Origin: Gammaproteobacteria bacterium
Lineage (GTDB): Bacteria > Pseudomonadota > Gammaproteobacteria > Burkholderiales > Gallionellaceae
Direction of reading: 5' to 3'
DNA length: 64,000 nt
Assembly (NCBI GenBank): GCA_018813765.1
Contig: JAHJBC010000010.1
Location: 131,096 to 195,095 of the forward strand
This document shows positions 41,416-50,492 of this stretch, piece by piece (within the stretch, counting starts at the first letter, position 1; each line of letters opens with the position of its first letter). The notes beneath the pieces are model-generated. The model saw nothing but the letters and a program-made list of their open reading frames with translations, was not told the origin of the DNA and ran no database searches. Made by a program: the position numbers and the translations under genes.

Positions 41416-42038
41416 TTCTTCACCTCCGCAATCAGCTCGGATTGCAGGCTGAATTCGATATAGCGCGGCGGCGGCTGGTTGGCATCCTTCTTCGGCTCTT
41501 GCAACTGCATGGCCGCAAAGGTCTTGCCGCGCATGACCTTTTCCGCGCCCAGGCGCCGGATGTACGCAGGCACCAGTTGCCCGTCCACCACCGCGCCGCT
41601 CATGCTCATCTGCGCCCCGTCGCCGGTGATGTCAAAAGCGGTCAGCCACATGCCCTTGACGGACTGGCGCGCGAATGCGCGGAGATATTCCGAATATCCA
41701 TTGGTGTTGCCGATGGCGCCGCTCTTCAGCAGGTTCAGCACCGTTTCCTGCGCCGCCGCCTGGATTTCCAGTTGCTTCAATTCTTCCTGCAGCAACTCCT
41801 GCTTGCGCTTGGGCGCGAATTCGTTGGTGTAATTGACGAGGCGGGTCTGCTCGGCAAGATAGCGCTTGTTGATCTCGTCGGTCTGCTTCGACAGCATGTC
41901 AACCTGGTACACGGCGTAGCCGTAAAACACTGCCGAACCGAGCACGATCAACCCCAGCGCCTGCAACATGGTGGTGACGGAGAAGTATTTCTTCTGCGTC
42001 ATGAACACCGGGTTGAACAGGTTGATCTGCTGGCTCAT
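41412..42038 (-). CDS. MSHA biogenesis protein MshI2 (PilN-like)
   Basis: 208 aa. The short N-terminus QQINLFNPVF is the PilN motif that docks onto PilM/MshI. It is followed by a membrane helix (about 20-42; LQALGLIVLGSAVFYGYAVY), a coiled coil and a ferredoxin-like periplasmic domain. It overlaps mshI by four bases and mshJ by four. It is the product of splitting PilM-like (mshI) and PilN-like functions, usual for MSHA loci in betaproteobacteria. Confidence 0.9.
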   Translation of the reverse strand: MSQQINLFNPVFMTQKKYFSVTTMLQALGLIVLGSAVFYGYAVYQVDMLSKQTDEINKRYLAEQTRLVNYTNEFAPKRKQELLQEELKQLEIQAAAQETVLNLLKSGAIGNTNGYSEYLRAFARQSVKGMWLTAFDITGDGAQMSMSGAVVDGQLVPAYIRRLGAEKVMRGKTFAAMQLQEPKKDANQPPPRYIEFSLQSELIAEVKK

Positions 42039-42991
42039 AGCGCCTTCTTCTCCTGGCGCAATGCCGCACCCAGAGCCGGCAACGCGTAGCAGGCATATTC
42101 GCTGTCGGCCAGCTCCGGCACCGCGACGATATCCATACCCTGCGCCAGATCCAGCATCTCCACCGGCAGCCCCAGGTTCTCGCGCAACACCTTGTCCAGA
42201 CGCAGCGATTCCGGCGCCACGACCAGCATGCGGCTCACCGGAATGTGGTGGAACTGGCGGTCGAAATAATCCAGCGAGCGTTGCACTTCGAGTTCCATGC
42301 GGTCCATGTATTGCTGGCGCAGGTTCTCGTCCGCATCCTGCAACTGCCCCAGCGTGATCTCAAGGCGGCGCGCGAGGAACAGCTCGCCGTCGCAGGTGAT
42401 GGTGAGCATGCCGCCCTCGTCGCCGAACGCCAGCATCGCCAGACCGCGCGCCTCTTCCTCGAACAGCGCGGCGATGTTGCGCTGCGCCATCTCGGGAATG
42501 TCGATCACGCTCAAATCGATCCTGGCTTTTTCGAACAGGCCGATGCGCTTGCGTATCGTCTCGTTTGACGCCGCGACCGCATACAACGATTGCGGCCGAT
42601 CACCGCCGTACCTCTGGGTCGGAATCTGCAATACGTCGATGGTTGCATCGTCGACGTGGTAGCTGAGCACATCCTTGATCTTCCAGCGGATCGCGGTCTT
42701 CAACTCGTCGACCGGCACGTTTGGCGCATCCACCATCATCATCTGGTATTCGCTTCCGGACAGCAGCGTGGTGAAGCGCGCATCTTCGATCTTTTCATCC
42801 TTGCGTATCCGCTCCAGCGCAGACGCCGTCACCTCGGTGAGGGGGTGGAAGGAACACTGGGTGATCTGCGGGCGAGCGCCCACATATTTCGCACGAACGA
42901 CATGGACGCCGCGCTTTCCGATAACGACAGCAGTCCATCCGCTGTCGCGGTTGCTACGCTTGAAAATCTTTGACAGCAACGGCATCTCCAT
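42035..42991 (-). CDS. mshI: MSHA biogenesis protein MshI (PilM-like actin-fold)
   Basis: 318 aa, cytoplasmic, with no signal or membrane helix. Weak actin-like ATPase signatures are spread through the chain (GWTAVVIGKRGVHVV, LGDL-type strands, AMLAFGDEGGMLTITCDGELFLARR), as in PilM. It recruits the PilN-like N-terminus on the cytoplasmic face and may contact MshE. It is separated from mshQ by 159 bp containing a palindrome, the longest internal gap in this part of the operon. It begins a tightly packed seven-gene assembly module running to mshN. Confidence 0.92.
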   Translation of the reverse strand: MEMPLLSKIFKRSNRDSGWTAVVIGKRGVHVVRAKYVGARPQITQCSFHPLTEVTASALERIRKDEKIEDARFTTLLSGSEYQMMMVDAPNVPVDELKTAIRWKIKDVLSYHVDDATIDVLQIPTQRYGGDRPQSLYAVAASNETIRKRIGLFEKARIDLSVIDIPEMAQRNIAALFEEEARGLAMLAFGDEGGMLTITCDGELFLARRLEITLGQLQDADENLRQQYMDRMELEVQRSLDYFDRQFHHIPVSRMLVVAPESLRLDKVLRENLGLPVEMLDLAQGMDIVAVPELADSEYACYALPALGAALRQEKKAL

Positions 42992-43067
42992 AATTGGCGT
43001 GAAGTTAATTCACTAACCTATTGCTGTCAAGGGATTTTTTGGGAATCAGATGTCTAACGTCGGACAA

Positions 43068-43154
43068 CTGCTGACTATTTCCCGACATCCGACGGCGAAT
43101 CTGCGGTCAGGGCTATTCCCGCAGACCCACCACCTGTCCGGAAATAGTCATCAG
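43068..43154. repeat. Inverted repeat between mshQ and mshI
   Basis: Arms 43068-43082 (CTGCTGACTATTTCC) and 43140-43154 (GGAAATAGTCATCAG) pair at 14 of 15 positions. An inner stem TCTGCGG/CCGCAGA (43100-43106 and 43119-43125) sits inside. The mshQ stop codon is in the right arm. It may attenuate transcription from the adhesin gene into mshI. Confidence 0.65.
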
Positions 43155-46100
43155 TTCTCGCGGCGGTAGATGTAGTTGTTCCTGTTGCTGTATACGCCGA
43201 AGGTCACCCGCCCGAGTACGCTGCCGGTCTGCAAATAAGTCGGCGCATCCAGCCCAATGTCGGCACTGCCTGTCACTCCTGGCGCTGCCAGCGTAAAGCT
43301 CCGCAGCCCGCTCGCTACTGTCACATCCCCGCCCCCGACTGCGTTGATGTTTGCGGCGGCGAGCGTCCCGGAGATGATGGCCTTCGTCAGGTTGGTCGCA
43401 GTGTTGAATGAAGTGACATTGTCGGTAGTGCTGACCAGCCAGTTATTCCCGTCCCAGTACTGTACAGTAGCGGTAACTCCCAGCGGCAACCTCTCGGATC
43501 CGTAGGCGTTCGACACTTTTAGTCGCCCGCTCACAATCTGCACGCCGCCTTCCACCGAGGTTCCGGTCGGATCGACCAAGCGTTTCGAAGTCACGCCATC
43601 CCCACCGGTCGCTTCGGTTGCACGGATATAGATATTGGACGGAGCGCTCACGGCAGAGAAGGTGTACGCCTCAGTGTTCGAAGTGATCGTGCCCGCCGCA
43701 AACGCCGACATACTGGCCACACCGAGCCACCCGGCACCGGTCACAGCATCGTCCGTACCGAGGTTGCCCACGACTGTCAGCGATGTCATCTTGGCCAATC
43801 CGGTCGTAGCGTTGTAGTTGGAAGTTACTCCGCCTGCTGCATTCATGGCCGTCACCGTCAGCGCGAACGTCTGTCCGGAATAGGCGATGCCGTTGTAAGT
43901 CGCCGGACAACTCGCGTCAGGACAACCCATGGGAACGCCCGCGACCTGCGACACGACCGTGTCGAAATGGTGTGGGTAGAAGCGCCCCACGTTGCCGCTG
44001 GTCGTGCCGGTCACATTACCTGCGCCCAGATAGTTGCCGTCGCCAACGCTAGGCGTCAGCGTAACGATGCCGACTTCGCCCCAAGCGAAAGCCGTCCCTG
44101 TCGCCACGCCGGAGGTGAAGCTGCCGAATGTGCCGGTGATGGCTGGCGCGGTCGCCATGTTCGCCAGCACATTGGCCGGGGTGAGCAGCACAGTCTCGGG
44201 TGTCGCTTCATGTCCGTAGTTGGGCGTAGCGTTGCCGAGCGTGTTGATTGCGGTCACGGTCACGCTGAACGGGTCGCCGGCGCGGATGAATGTCAGACCT
44301 CCCGTTGCAAAAGCAGCCGGATTGTTGCCGGAAGGCAGCGCCCCCGCACCGCAATTGTTCGCATCCGCAGTGGTGCATCGAATCTGCGACAGCACGAAAC
44401 CGGCCGGCCGCACCACGAAGGGGCCGCTCTGCCCCACCTGCGTGGCGGCAGCACTGTTGCGCGCATACAACTCCACCTGCCCGACATCGGCATAGTTGAA
44501 CGTATAGGGACCGACACTTGGATTGGTTGCGGCAAAACTGAGATCGACACCGGTTGTCCAGTTAGCGGGAGCACCGCCGTTTGGTTCGCACAGTTCCAGT
44601 GCGCTCGCGGTCGCGGAGAAGGTCGCCTGCACTCCAGCGTCCGCCGCCGGGTTGTGGCAGCTCAGGCCGAACTCCATGTTGACTGTGGTCGCGCTGGCCC
44701 CGCTCAGTTGATTGGGCACGGACGAGGTGTTCACCGCAGTGATATACACGTTCGTAAAATCCTGCCCGGCCGTCAACGATGACCAGGACAGGATGTTGCA
44801 AGTCTGCCCTGCCCCGCCGAACGCGATGCCATGCACGCACGGGCCATCGGTGTATACGAAACCGGGAGTCAGCGTGGTCGTATTGGTCGCGGTGTTGTTG
44901 GCGCTGACAGTATCGGTCACCGTGCCGGACACCGTCGCGGTGTTGGTGATCGTGCCCGTCGCACCCGCATCGACGGCGACCGTCAGCGTGATGGGCGGAG
45001 CGGACGCGCCATTGGCCAGCGAACCGACGTAACTGCAAGTGACGTCGGGCGCATTCCAGGTGCAGGTCCATCCCGTCCCGATGCCGGAGTAATAGCCCAG
45101 TCCGGCCGGCAGGGTATCCACCACCTGGATGGTGCCCGACATGTCCTGTGGCCCGTTGTTGGTCACGGTCAGGATATAGGTGCCGTTAGAACCCGGCACC
45201 AGCGGCCCACTGCGCGACTTGGTAATGGAGAGGTCGGCATTCGCCTGCGGCGTGCCCACGCAGACGTCGTCGATATGCCAGTAGTCGTTGTCGAACGAAC
45301 TGCCGTTAAGCTGACGGAAACGCAGACGGAAGCCGGTATGTTGTGCATCAGCAGGCAGGACGTGGCTGGCGTTGTATATCGTGCCTGCGGCCGCACTGCC
45401 AGGATAGGTCGCCAGGTTAGTCCACGCCCCGGAACTGTTTCGATACTCGACCACCAGGTCTTCGTTGGCATCCGGGTCACGCGTCGCTGTCGTGCCGCTT
45501 TTCACCCAGTACACGATGTCGCCGCTCACGCCGGTCATGTCGGTGCGCAGGGTGGAGACCACCACGTAGCCCCAGCGCAGGTCGAGTTCGTGCGTAGCCG
45601 AGAGGAAGTCGGTAGTCCTGAGATCGGCATCGCCGATGGCCGCAGTAGGGGGCGCGCCTTCGGCCGAGATGCTCCAGCGCCCTAGTCCGGCTTCGAAGTT
45701 GTCGCAGAACGCACCTGTGTAACTACTTTCCGGCGCCTCGGTGATGATCACGTTATCGAAGTGCCAGTAGTCGTAGCCGACCACGCCGGGTGCCCCGCCT
45801 GTGGCACCGCCGTTCGCATCACCGCTGCCCGCCGGCTGGTAGAACTGCAGTTTGAAATTCGCATGCATCGCATCGGCCGGCAACTGGATCACCGGCGTGA
45901 ACACCTGGCCCTGCATGACACCGGTGGGATATTGCGCCAGCACTTTCCAGGTGTTGTCGCTGGCCAGATATTTCACCAGATAATCCTCGCCCACCGCCTC
46001 GGGATATTCGCTGAACGAGTCGCCGCCCCGTCGCATCCAGAAACTCAGCAATGCAGACGGGTAGGTGGACAAGTCGATGGTACGGCTTTCCACGGTGACG

Positions 46101-48349
46101 ACGCTCCAGCGCGTGAACATCGAGCGGGTCGGATTGGCGCGGTTGGTGGTGGCATTGAAGGGTGGGATGTCGGTATCTATGCCCGCGCAACCGCTGTTGC
46201 CGACCACGCCGTTGCAATCCGCCCCCGGGCCGGGCGTGATCGTCCAGCCGTTGCCCACAGCACCGGGGTTGGCGCGCTCGAAATCGTCGCAGAAGATCGC
46301 ACTTGCGCCGCACACCGGAACCTCGAGGGTATAAATCTGCCCTGCGAAATCACCGTTGTTTAATCCCGCCCCGCCCAAAGGCACGCCACCGATGATGATC
46401 GAGTCGTTATCCACCAGATTCAGCCCCAGCGTGCCGGTCGCACCGGTGCCGGTGTTCGCCGTCACAGTCCATACCCGACCGCTGCCCGTCACACCCGTAA
46501 TGGTGGCACCCGTCGCTGCACCTCCCATCACGAGCGCAAAATCCATTGCATCCACGCCGGTCGCGTCACCGCTGAACAGCACATCCCACGAGACCGAGGT
46601 ATTGGCAACCGTGGGGTTGGGACTGACGCGGTTGATCGAAGCGACCCAGGGTACGGTCGGCGTGTAATAAACGGTGATCGGCATATGATCCACCGTGATC
46701 GTATGCGCGCCGCCATTGTTGCTCGGCTTGGTTGCAGCGAAGGCGGCGCCGAAGGTAGGCAGATTAATTTCAGCCGCCGTCCAGCCGCCCCATAGATCGG
46801 TTGCGCCGCCATGTGCCATGGCGACATCCGCAGTCGTATAGGTCGTGGCGCTCGACCTGTCGACCGCCTGGATCACATCGGCCCTGACCAGTCGCATGGC
46901 GGCATCCTCGCTGCCGCCATTGGCAGTGCTGCTCGACTTGCGCTCGACGTTGACAACAATGCCGACCACAGGCGCAGTCGCCGGGATCGCAAATCCGTAG
47001 CCGGTACATTTCAGGAAATGCGTGGTGCTCCCGTCCACGCTTGCGCTCGCATATGCGTTATCGCTGGCAAGCGGCCCCGTCAAGGTGCCCCAGGTTCGGG
47101 TACCGATTCCGGTCGCATCGACGCAGGCGGTCGGATTCGCCGTGACACTGACCCCCGTGGGGCAGGCCGCAGTCGTGAAAGTCAGATTGGCGCCATAGGT
47201 AGTGCCATAGGAGTTCACACCGACGGCGTGAAAGTCATAGGTTGTCCCGCATGGTAGCCCGTTCAGTGATACTGATACCCCCGTGCTGCCGGAGCCGGCC
47301 GCCAGCGGGCTTTGTGTGGCAGTGACCGTGTAATCGTAGGCACCAATCCCATATTCGAAAGTCACCGTGGTGGCAGCCCCATTGTCGCTGACCGTTCCGT
47401 TCAGCATCGCACCGGTCGTGGTGAGCGAGGTGGCCGCATTCGTGGTGACCGTCGGCGCGCCGATACAGGGATTGGCACCCTGTATGGTGTAGGGGACCGG
47501 GCAGGCTGCGGGGAAGATCGTACCGGCCAGGTTCCAATACCCCGCACTCGGGGCAATCACCGTCGAAGTGCCGTTGTAGGTGACGGTGTTGCCGCCGGCA
47601 TTGGCATTGAAAGTGCCGACCCACTGTACGGCAGGCTGGGTGAGGGTCAGACTGGAGTTGGCACCTTGCGTCCAGGTGGATGTCGCATCGCCATTGCCGT
47701 CCAGATTCCGTAGCGTCACTGTGCCGTTGTTGGCAAAGGTACCGCCGTCCTGGATTTCAATGTAGGAGTTCGGCGCGTTGATCGTGCCGTTGAGGATGAC
47801 ATTCGATGTATTGTTGTTATCGAGACGGATAATGCGATTGCCGTTGTTCTGGCCGGTTCCGGTGATGATCCCGTCTATGGTCAGCGTGGCGTTATTCTGA
47901 TCTCCTACGCGTATCTCGCTGTCGAGTGTCAGATTCAGATTGGAACCGGCAGGTATGGTGGTATTTGCATCGATCTGGATGCGCCCGATATCGATGATGG
48001 TGCCCGTGCCGGAAAGCGTCTGCCCGTTGCCCTCCATGATCAGGTTGCCGTTATTGCCACTGCCGTCGTAGGTGCCGTTGATCAGCACACTGCCGGTGAC
48101 GGTCAGGTCGTTGCCGTTGTCGTCCAGCGTCGCCCCGGCGTTGATCGTAAAGCCTACGATGTCCGGATTCGTGTTCATCGTGATGTTGTGCGCGATCACG
48201 ACGTCATCGGTATTGTTCGGCACATGACCGCACGACCAGCGTCCGGACCAATTCCAGTTTCCCGCACTCAGACTGGTACACACCGCCGCTTCGGCAGTAC
48301 CCGCCAGCAAGGCCAGCATCACGAATATCGTCTTTATTATTTTTTTCAT
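43151..48349 (-). CDS. mshQ: MSHA tip adhesin-like giant protein MshQ
   Basis: 1732 aa from ATG 48347-48349 (MKKIIKTIF), behind GGAGAAAAAA; an upstream start at 48376 would add nine residues. Signal peptide cleaved after GTAEA. Order: Asn/Gly-rich beta-helix-like region (about 20-270) opening with a Trp-rich repeat (SAGNWNWSGRWSCGHVPNN); Ig/FN3-like segments (about 290-680); two tandem MAM/laminin-like units (about 683-880 and 881-1033; FCDDFE and FCDNFEAGLGRWS, both ending YWHFDNV or YWHIDDV); a DUF11-type domain (about 1036-1163; ADLSITKSRSGPLVPGS); and a C-terminal DUF6701/MshQ domain ending RVTFGVYSNRNNYIYRREN. It is expected at the pilus tip, made competent by MshO/P. The 43-bp gap to mshP is tight. 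Confidence 0.93.
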   Translation of the reverse strand: MKKIIKTIFVMLALLAGTAEAAVCTSLSAGNWNWSGRWSCGHVPNNTDDVVIAHNITMNTNPDIVGFTINAGATLDDNGNDLTVTGSVLINGTYDGSGNNGNLIMEGNGQTLSGTGTIIDIGRIQIDANTTIPAGSNLNLTLDSEIRVGDQNNATLTIDGIITGTGQNNGNRIIRLDNNNTSNVILNGTINAPNSYIEIQDGGTFANNGTVTLRNLDGNGDATSTWTQGANSSLTLTQPAVQWVGTFNANAGGNTVTYNGTSTVIAPSAGYWNLAGTIFPAACPVPYTIQGANPCIGAPTVTTNAATSLTTTGAMLNGTVSDNGAATTVTFEYGIGAYDYTVTATQSPLAAGSGSTGVSVSLNGLPCGTTYDFHAVGVNSYGTTYGANLTFTTAACPTGVSVTANPTACVDATGIGTRTWGTLTGPLASDNAYASASVDGSTTHFLKCTGYGFAIPATAPVVGIVVNVERKSSSTANGGSEDAAMRLVRADVIQAVDRSSATTYTTADVAMAHGGATDLWGGWTAAEINLPTFGAAFAATKPSNNGGAHTITVDHMPITVYYTPTVPWVASINRVSPNPTVANTSVSWDVLFSGDATGVDAMDFALVMGGAATGATITGVTGSGRVWTVTANTGTGATGTLGLNLVDNDSIIIGGVPLGGAGLNNGDFAGQIYTLEVPVCGASAIFCDDFERANPGAVGNGWTITPGPGADCNGVVGNSGCAGIDTDIPPFNATTNRANPTRSMFTRWSVVTVESRTIDLSTYPSALLSFWMRRGGDSFSEYPEAVGEDYLVKYLASDNTWKVLAQYPTGVMQGQVFTPVIQLPADAMHANFKLQFYQPAGSGDANGGATGGAPGVVGYDYWHFDNVIITEAPESSYTGAFCDNFEAGLGRWSISAEGAPPTAAIGDADLRTTDFLSATHELDLRWGYVVVSTLRTDMTGVSGDIVYWVKSGTTATRDPDANEDLVVEYRNSSGAWTNLATYPGSAAAGTIYNASHVLPADAQHTGFRLRFRQLNGSSFDNDYWHIDDVCVGTPQANADLSITKSRSGPLVPGSNGTYILTVTNNGPQDMSGTIQVVDTLPAGLGYYSGIGTGWTCTWNAPDVTCSYVGSLANGASAPPITLTVAVDAGATGTITNTATVSGTVTDTVSANNTATNTTTLTPGFVYTDGPCVHGIAFGGAGQTCNILSWSSLTAGQDFTNVYITAVNTSSVPNQLSGASATTVNMEFGLSCHNPAADAGVQATFSATASALELCEPNGGAPANWTTGVDLSFAATNPSVGPYTFNYADVGQVELYARNSAAATQVGQSGPFVVRPAGFVLSQIRCTTADANNCGAGALPSGNNPAAFATGGLTFIRAGDPFSVTVTAINTLGNATPNYGHEATPETVLLTPANVLANMATAPAITGTFGSFTSGVATGTAFAWGEVGIVTLTPSVGDGNYLGAGNVTGTTSGNVGRFYPHHFDTVVSQVAGVPMGCPDASCPATYNGIAYSGQTFALTVTAMNAAGGVTSNYNATTGLAKMTSLTVVGNLGTDDAVTGAGWLGVASMSAFAAGTITSNTEAYTFSAVSAPSNIYIRATEATGGDGVTSKRLVDPTGTSVEGGVQIVSGRLKVSNAYGSERLPLGVTATVQYWDGNNWLVSTTDNVTSFNTATNLTKAIISGTLAAANINAVGGGDVTVASGLRSFTLAAPGVTGSADIGLDAPTYLQTGSVLGRVTFGVYSNRNNYIYRREN

Positions 48350-48391
48350 TTTTTTCTCCAGCCGGCGCATTCGCACCGGTAAGGCAAACCC

Positions 48392-48856
48392 CTACTCCCT
48401 CATCTTCGCATTCAGCACACGCTCGACGCGATTCTCCGTCCCCGCCGTTCCCCATACTGCACTGGCGGTGATGTCGTAGCTCCACACCACATCCCCGACG
48501 GTCGATCCGTCCGGCGGCCAATCCGTGTCATCGACTGCCGATGCTGCGGCGATGCTTACTGTCACCGCAAAGTCCGATAAGTTCCCCGCCAGCGCCGTTG
48601 GCGTGCTGGGCGCAAAGACCACCGTCGGCACCGGAGCCGACATGCCAACATTCGTCTGGACGTTGTACGCCGCCCATTCTATGCCCGCGCTGGCCGCCTG
48701 GTAGGCCCGCGAACCCATCGCGTCCATCGCCAATCCCTGATTCTGCGTGGTCGAAAAAGACACCATCGCCGCGCCCAAGCCTGCCAGCACCACCAGCAAG
48801 AAGATGGCGGAGACGAGGCTGAAGCCGCGTTGCTTGCATTTCATATTCAATTTCAT
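48392..48856 (-). CDS. mshP: MSHA minor pseudopilin MshP
   Basis: 154 aa from ATG 48854-48856 (MKLNMKCKQRG). Prepilin leader ends in Gly and the mature chain starts FSLVSAIFLLVVLAGLGAAMV. Position +5 is Ser, not the Glu of most pilins, as in GspK/PilX-type tip pseudopilins. The rest is a Ser/Thr/Ala-rich globular domain. A longer in-frame start at 49012 runs through a dispersed repeat and is rejected. It follows mshO after a 152-bp gap filled with that repeat, and precedes mshQ. Confidence 0.9.
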   Translation of the reverse strand: MKLNMKCKQRGFSLVSAIFLLVVLAGLGAAMVSFSTTQNQGLAMDAMGSRAYQAASAGIEWAAYNVQTNVGMSAPVPTVVFAPSTPTALAGNLSDFAVTVSIAAASAVDDTDWPPDGSTVGDVVWSYDITASAVWGTAGTENRVERVLNAKMRE

Positions 48857-48896
48857 GCCTGCAATTTCCGTTATCCGAGCATCCTTCTGTCGCATA

Positions 48897-48974
48897 CCCT
48901 CATCCCCTTCCCTTCTCCCAAGGGGAGAAGGGAGCCAAGCCCCTCTCCCACCGGGAGAGGGGTTGGGGTGAGGG
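48897..48974. repeat. Palindromic repeat between mshO and mshP
   Basis: 78 bp from CCCTCATCCCCTTCCCTTCT to GGTTGGGGTGAGGG, with sub-arms CCCTTCTCCC/GGGGAGAAGGG and CCCCTCTCCC/GGGAGAGGGG. It is related to the smaller copy at 62305-62344. It is open in the mshP frame, but the mshP start lies downstream. Confidence 0.85.
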
Positions 48975-49008
48975 AACCGCCGCATGGCCTGCATAACTAC
49001 ATTGTCCA

Positions 49009-49983
49009 TCACGGTATGTTGTTGATATGCACTTCATGGTAAAGGTTCACGCTTTCGTTGCCGCGCGTGATCGTTAATCTTGCCGCCAGCAAACTGTTGC
49101 GCTGGTTATCGGTGTTATAGACGAAAGTGCAGCCGCTCACCTTCTGGGCAAGGATCGCTCTCGATCCGCCGGGCGGAGGCGCTGCCAGCACAGGATTGAA
49201 ACCGTAATTCCAGTAACGCCTAAGTTGGCAAGTGCCATCTCCGTCCGCACCGATTCCGCACGGGTTTCCGTTGGGGCTCATGCAGGCATAGGTCACGGCC
49301 CGCTGGGCAGCAGGCACAACTGAAAAACGATGTCCCTCAAGTTCCGACGAGGCGGGCAATGTCGCACCGGATGTGAACTGCACAGTGGTTGTTCCTGCCG
49401 CCGAAACCATGCGCCTCACGCCGGTTGCCGAATCCACCGCCTGATACGGTTGGCTTCCGTCCGATTGCGTGCTACCGATCACGATGGCATCGCCGACACT
49501 GGTTGCGATCTGTGTGCCAACGATCTCGAAACAGGTATCCGGAGCATCGAACGAAAGATTGTCGCCCGCCGCACCGCACAACCCGGAACCACTTGCCGCA
49601 TCAACCCGATAGCGTCCGCCTGCAGTCGTCGGCAGGAATTCAAAATACGTCGATCCCGCCGGTGTCGGCATGCGTATGCTGTTCGGCACCGCCGTGCGCA
49701 GGTCGCGTCCCAGCCTGCGCAGCGCGGTATCGGCGATATCGGTCATCTCGGCGCGGCGCGCGCTGTCCACATAGCCCTGCACCGGCGCACGGATGAACAT
49801 CGCCACCATGCCCGCGATGATGCCGGTGATGACGATGACGATGATCATCTCGACCAGGGTGAAGCCTTGGGAGTGCCGAGGGATGAGTGCTGAGTGCTGA
49901 GTGCTGAGAAGAAGCGGGCGCGCAGGGACATTGGCCTGCCCGGCCTGAATCCTGAATCCCGAATCCTGAATCCTGTTTTTCAT
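49009..49983 (-). CDS. mshO: MSHA minor pseudopilin MshO with an expanded leader peptide
   Basis: 324 aa from ATG 49981-49983, which shares one base with the mshD stop (TGATG). The type IV prepilin cleavage site is G-FTLVEMIIVIVITGIIAGMV, but the leader is about 40 residues long instead of 6-15, because two short-tandem repeats were taken up between the start and the Gly: RIQDSGFRIQ from a TGAATCC repeat and LSTQHSALIPRHSQ from a GAGTGCT repeat. The mature protein has the Cys pairs CGAAGDN, DTCFEIV, ACMSPNGNPC expected for MshO. It probably works with MshP and MshQ at the tip. Confidence 0.92.
   Translation of the reverse strand: MKNRIQDSGFRIQAGQANVPARPLLLSTQHSALIPRHSQGFTLVEMIIVIVITGIIAGMVAMFIRAPVQGYVDSARRAEMTDIADTALRRLGRDLRTAVPNSIRMPTPAGSTYFEFLPTTAGGRYRVDAASGSGLCGAAGDNLSFDAPDTCFEIVGTQIATSVGDAIVIGSTQSDGSQPYQAVDSATGVRRMVSAAGTTTVQFTSGATLPASSELEGHRFSVVPAAQRAVTYACMSPNGNPCGIGADGDGTCQLRRYWNYGFNPVLAAPPPGGSRAILAQKVSGCTFVYNTDNQRNSLLAARLTITRGNESVNLYHEVHINNIP
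49871..49975. repeat. Two short-tandem repeat tracts inside the mshO leader region
   Basis: 49871-49909: units of GAGTGCT(GA) repeated four times. 49945-49975: TGAATCC units repeated four times. Both are within the coding region of the MshO leader and keep its frame. Confidence 0.8.
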
Positions 49984-50492
49984 CAGTTGCCTGCCCTGTA
50001 ACCCGTTGCTTCCACCGTCGTACCTGTGGGATCAGCGACGGTAACGGTGATCACTACGGCACTGCCCGCCGTAATGGCCGTGCCGCCAAGCGTCGGTATC
50101 TGTGCCACTGCTACGCTGGTGATGTTGTATCCACCCAATCCCCCCACCAGAGTGTTGGACGAGAAATCGCGGATGCCGCCCGTGGTGCTGTAATTGCAGT
50201 AGTCCCACACCGATGTCACTCCCGAGCGCGCCAAATCCGGCCCCAGCGCCATGGTACAGGCGACACCGGAAAGGTCCTGCAACCTGATCTCCTCCAGCAT
50301 CGATTCGGCCACCGCCAGCGCCTGCTTGCGCAGCAGCGGGTCGGCGCTGCTGCGCGTGACCCGGTCCATCACCAGCAATATCCCGGCCATCGCGGTGCTG
50401 ATGATGACGATGAAGATGATGAGTTCGATGAGGCTGATGCCGCGTTGAACAAGCCGCCGCACGTTTGCCACCGATGGCAACTTGCCACTCAT
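49983..50492 (-). CDS. mshD: MSHA minor pseudopilin MshD
   Basis: 169 aa. The leader MSGKLPSVANVRRLVQRG is basic, 18 residues, with cleavage before ISLIELIIFIVIISTAMAGILL; +1 is Ile and Glu+5 is kept. The globular part has two Cys (GVACTMAL, WDYCNYS) likely to form a disulfide. It overlaps the ORF6N gene by four bases (ATGA) and mshO by one. In the standard locus mshC is directly upstream, whereas two extra genes intervene here. Confidence 0.92.
   Translation of the reverse strand: MSGKLPSVANVRRLVQRGISLIELIIFIVIISTAMAGILLVMDRVTRSSADPLLRKQALAVAESMLEEIRLQDLSGVACTMALGPDLARSGVTSVWDYCNYSTTGGIRDFSSNTLVGGLGGYNITSVAVAQIPTLGGTAITAGSAVVITVTVADPTGTTVEATGYRAGN

Noticed and set aside
48392-49012. 206-codon MshP starting at 49012
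   Set aside because: The extra N-terminus is translated repeat sequence; the start at 48856 gives a normal prepilin leader.
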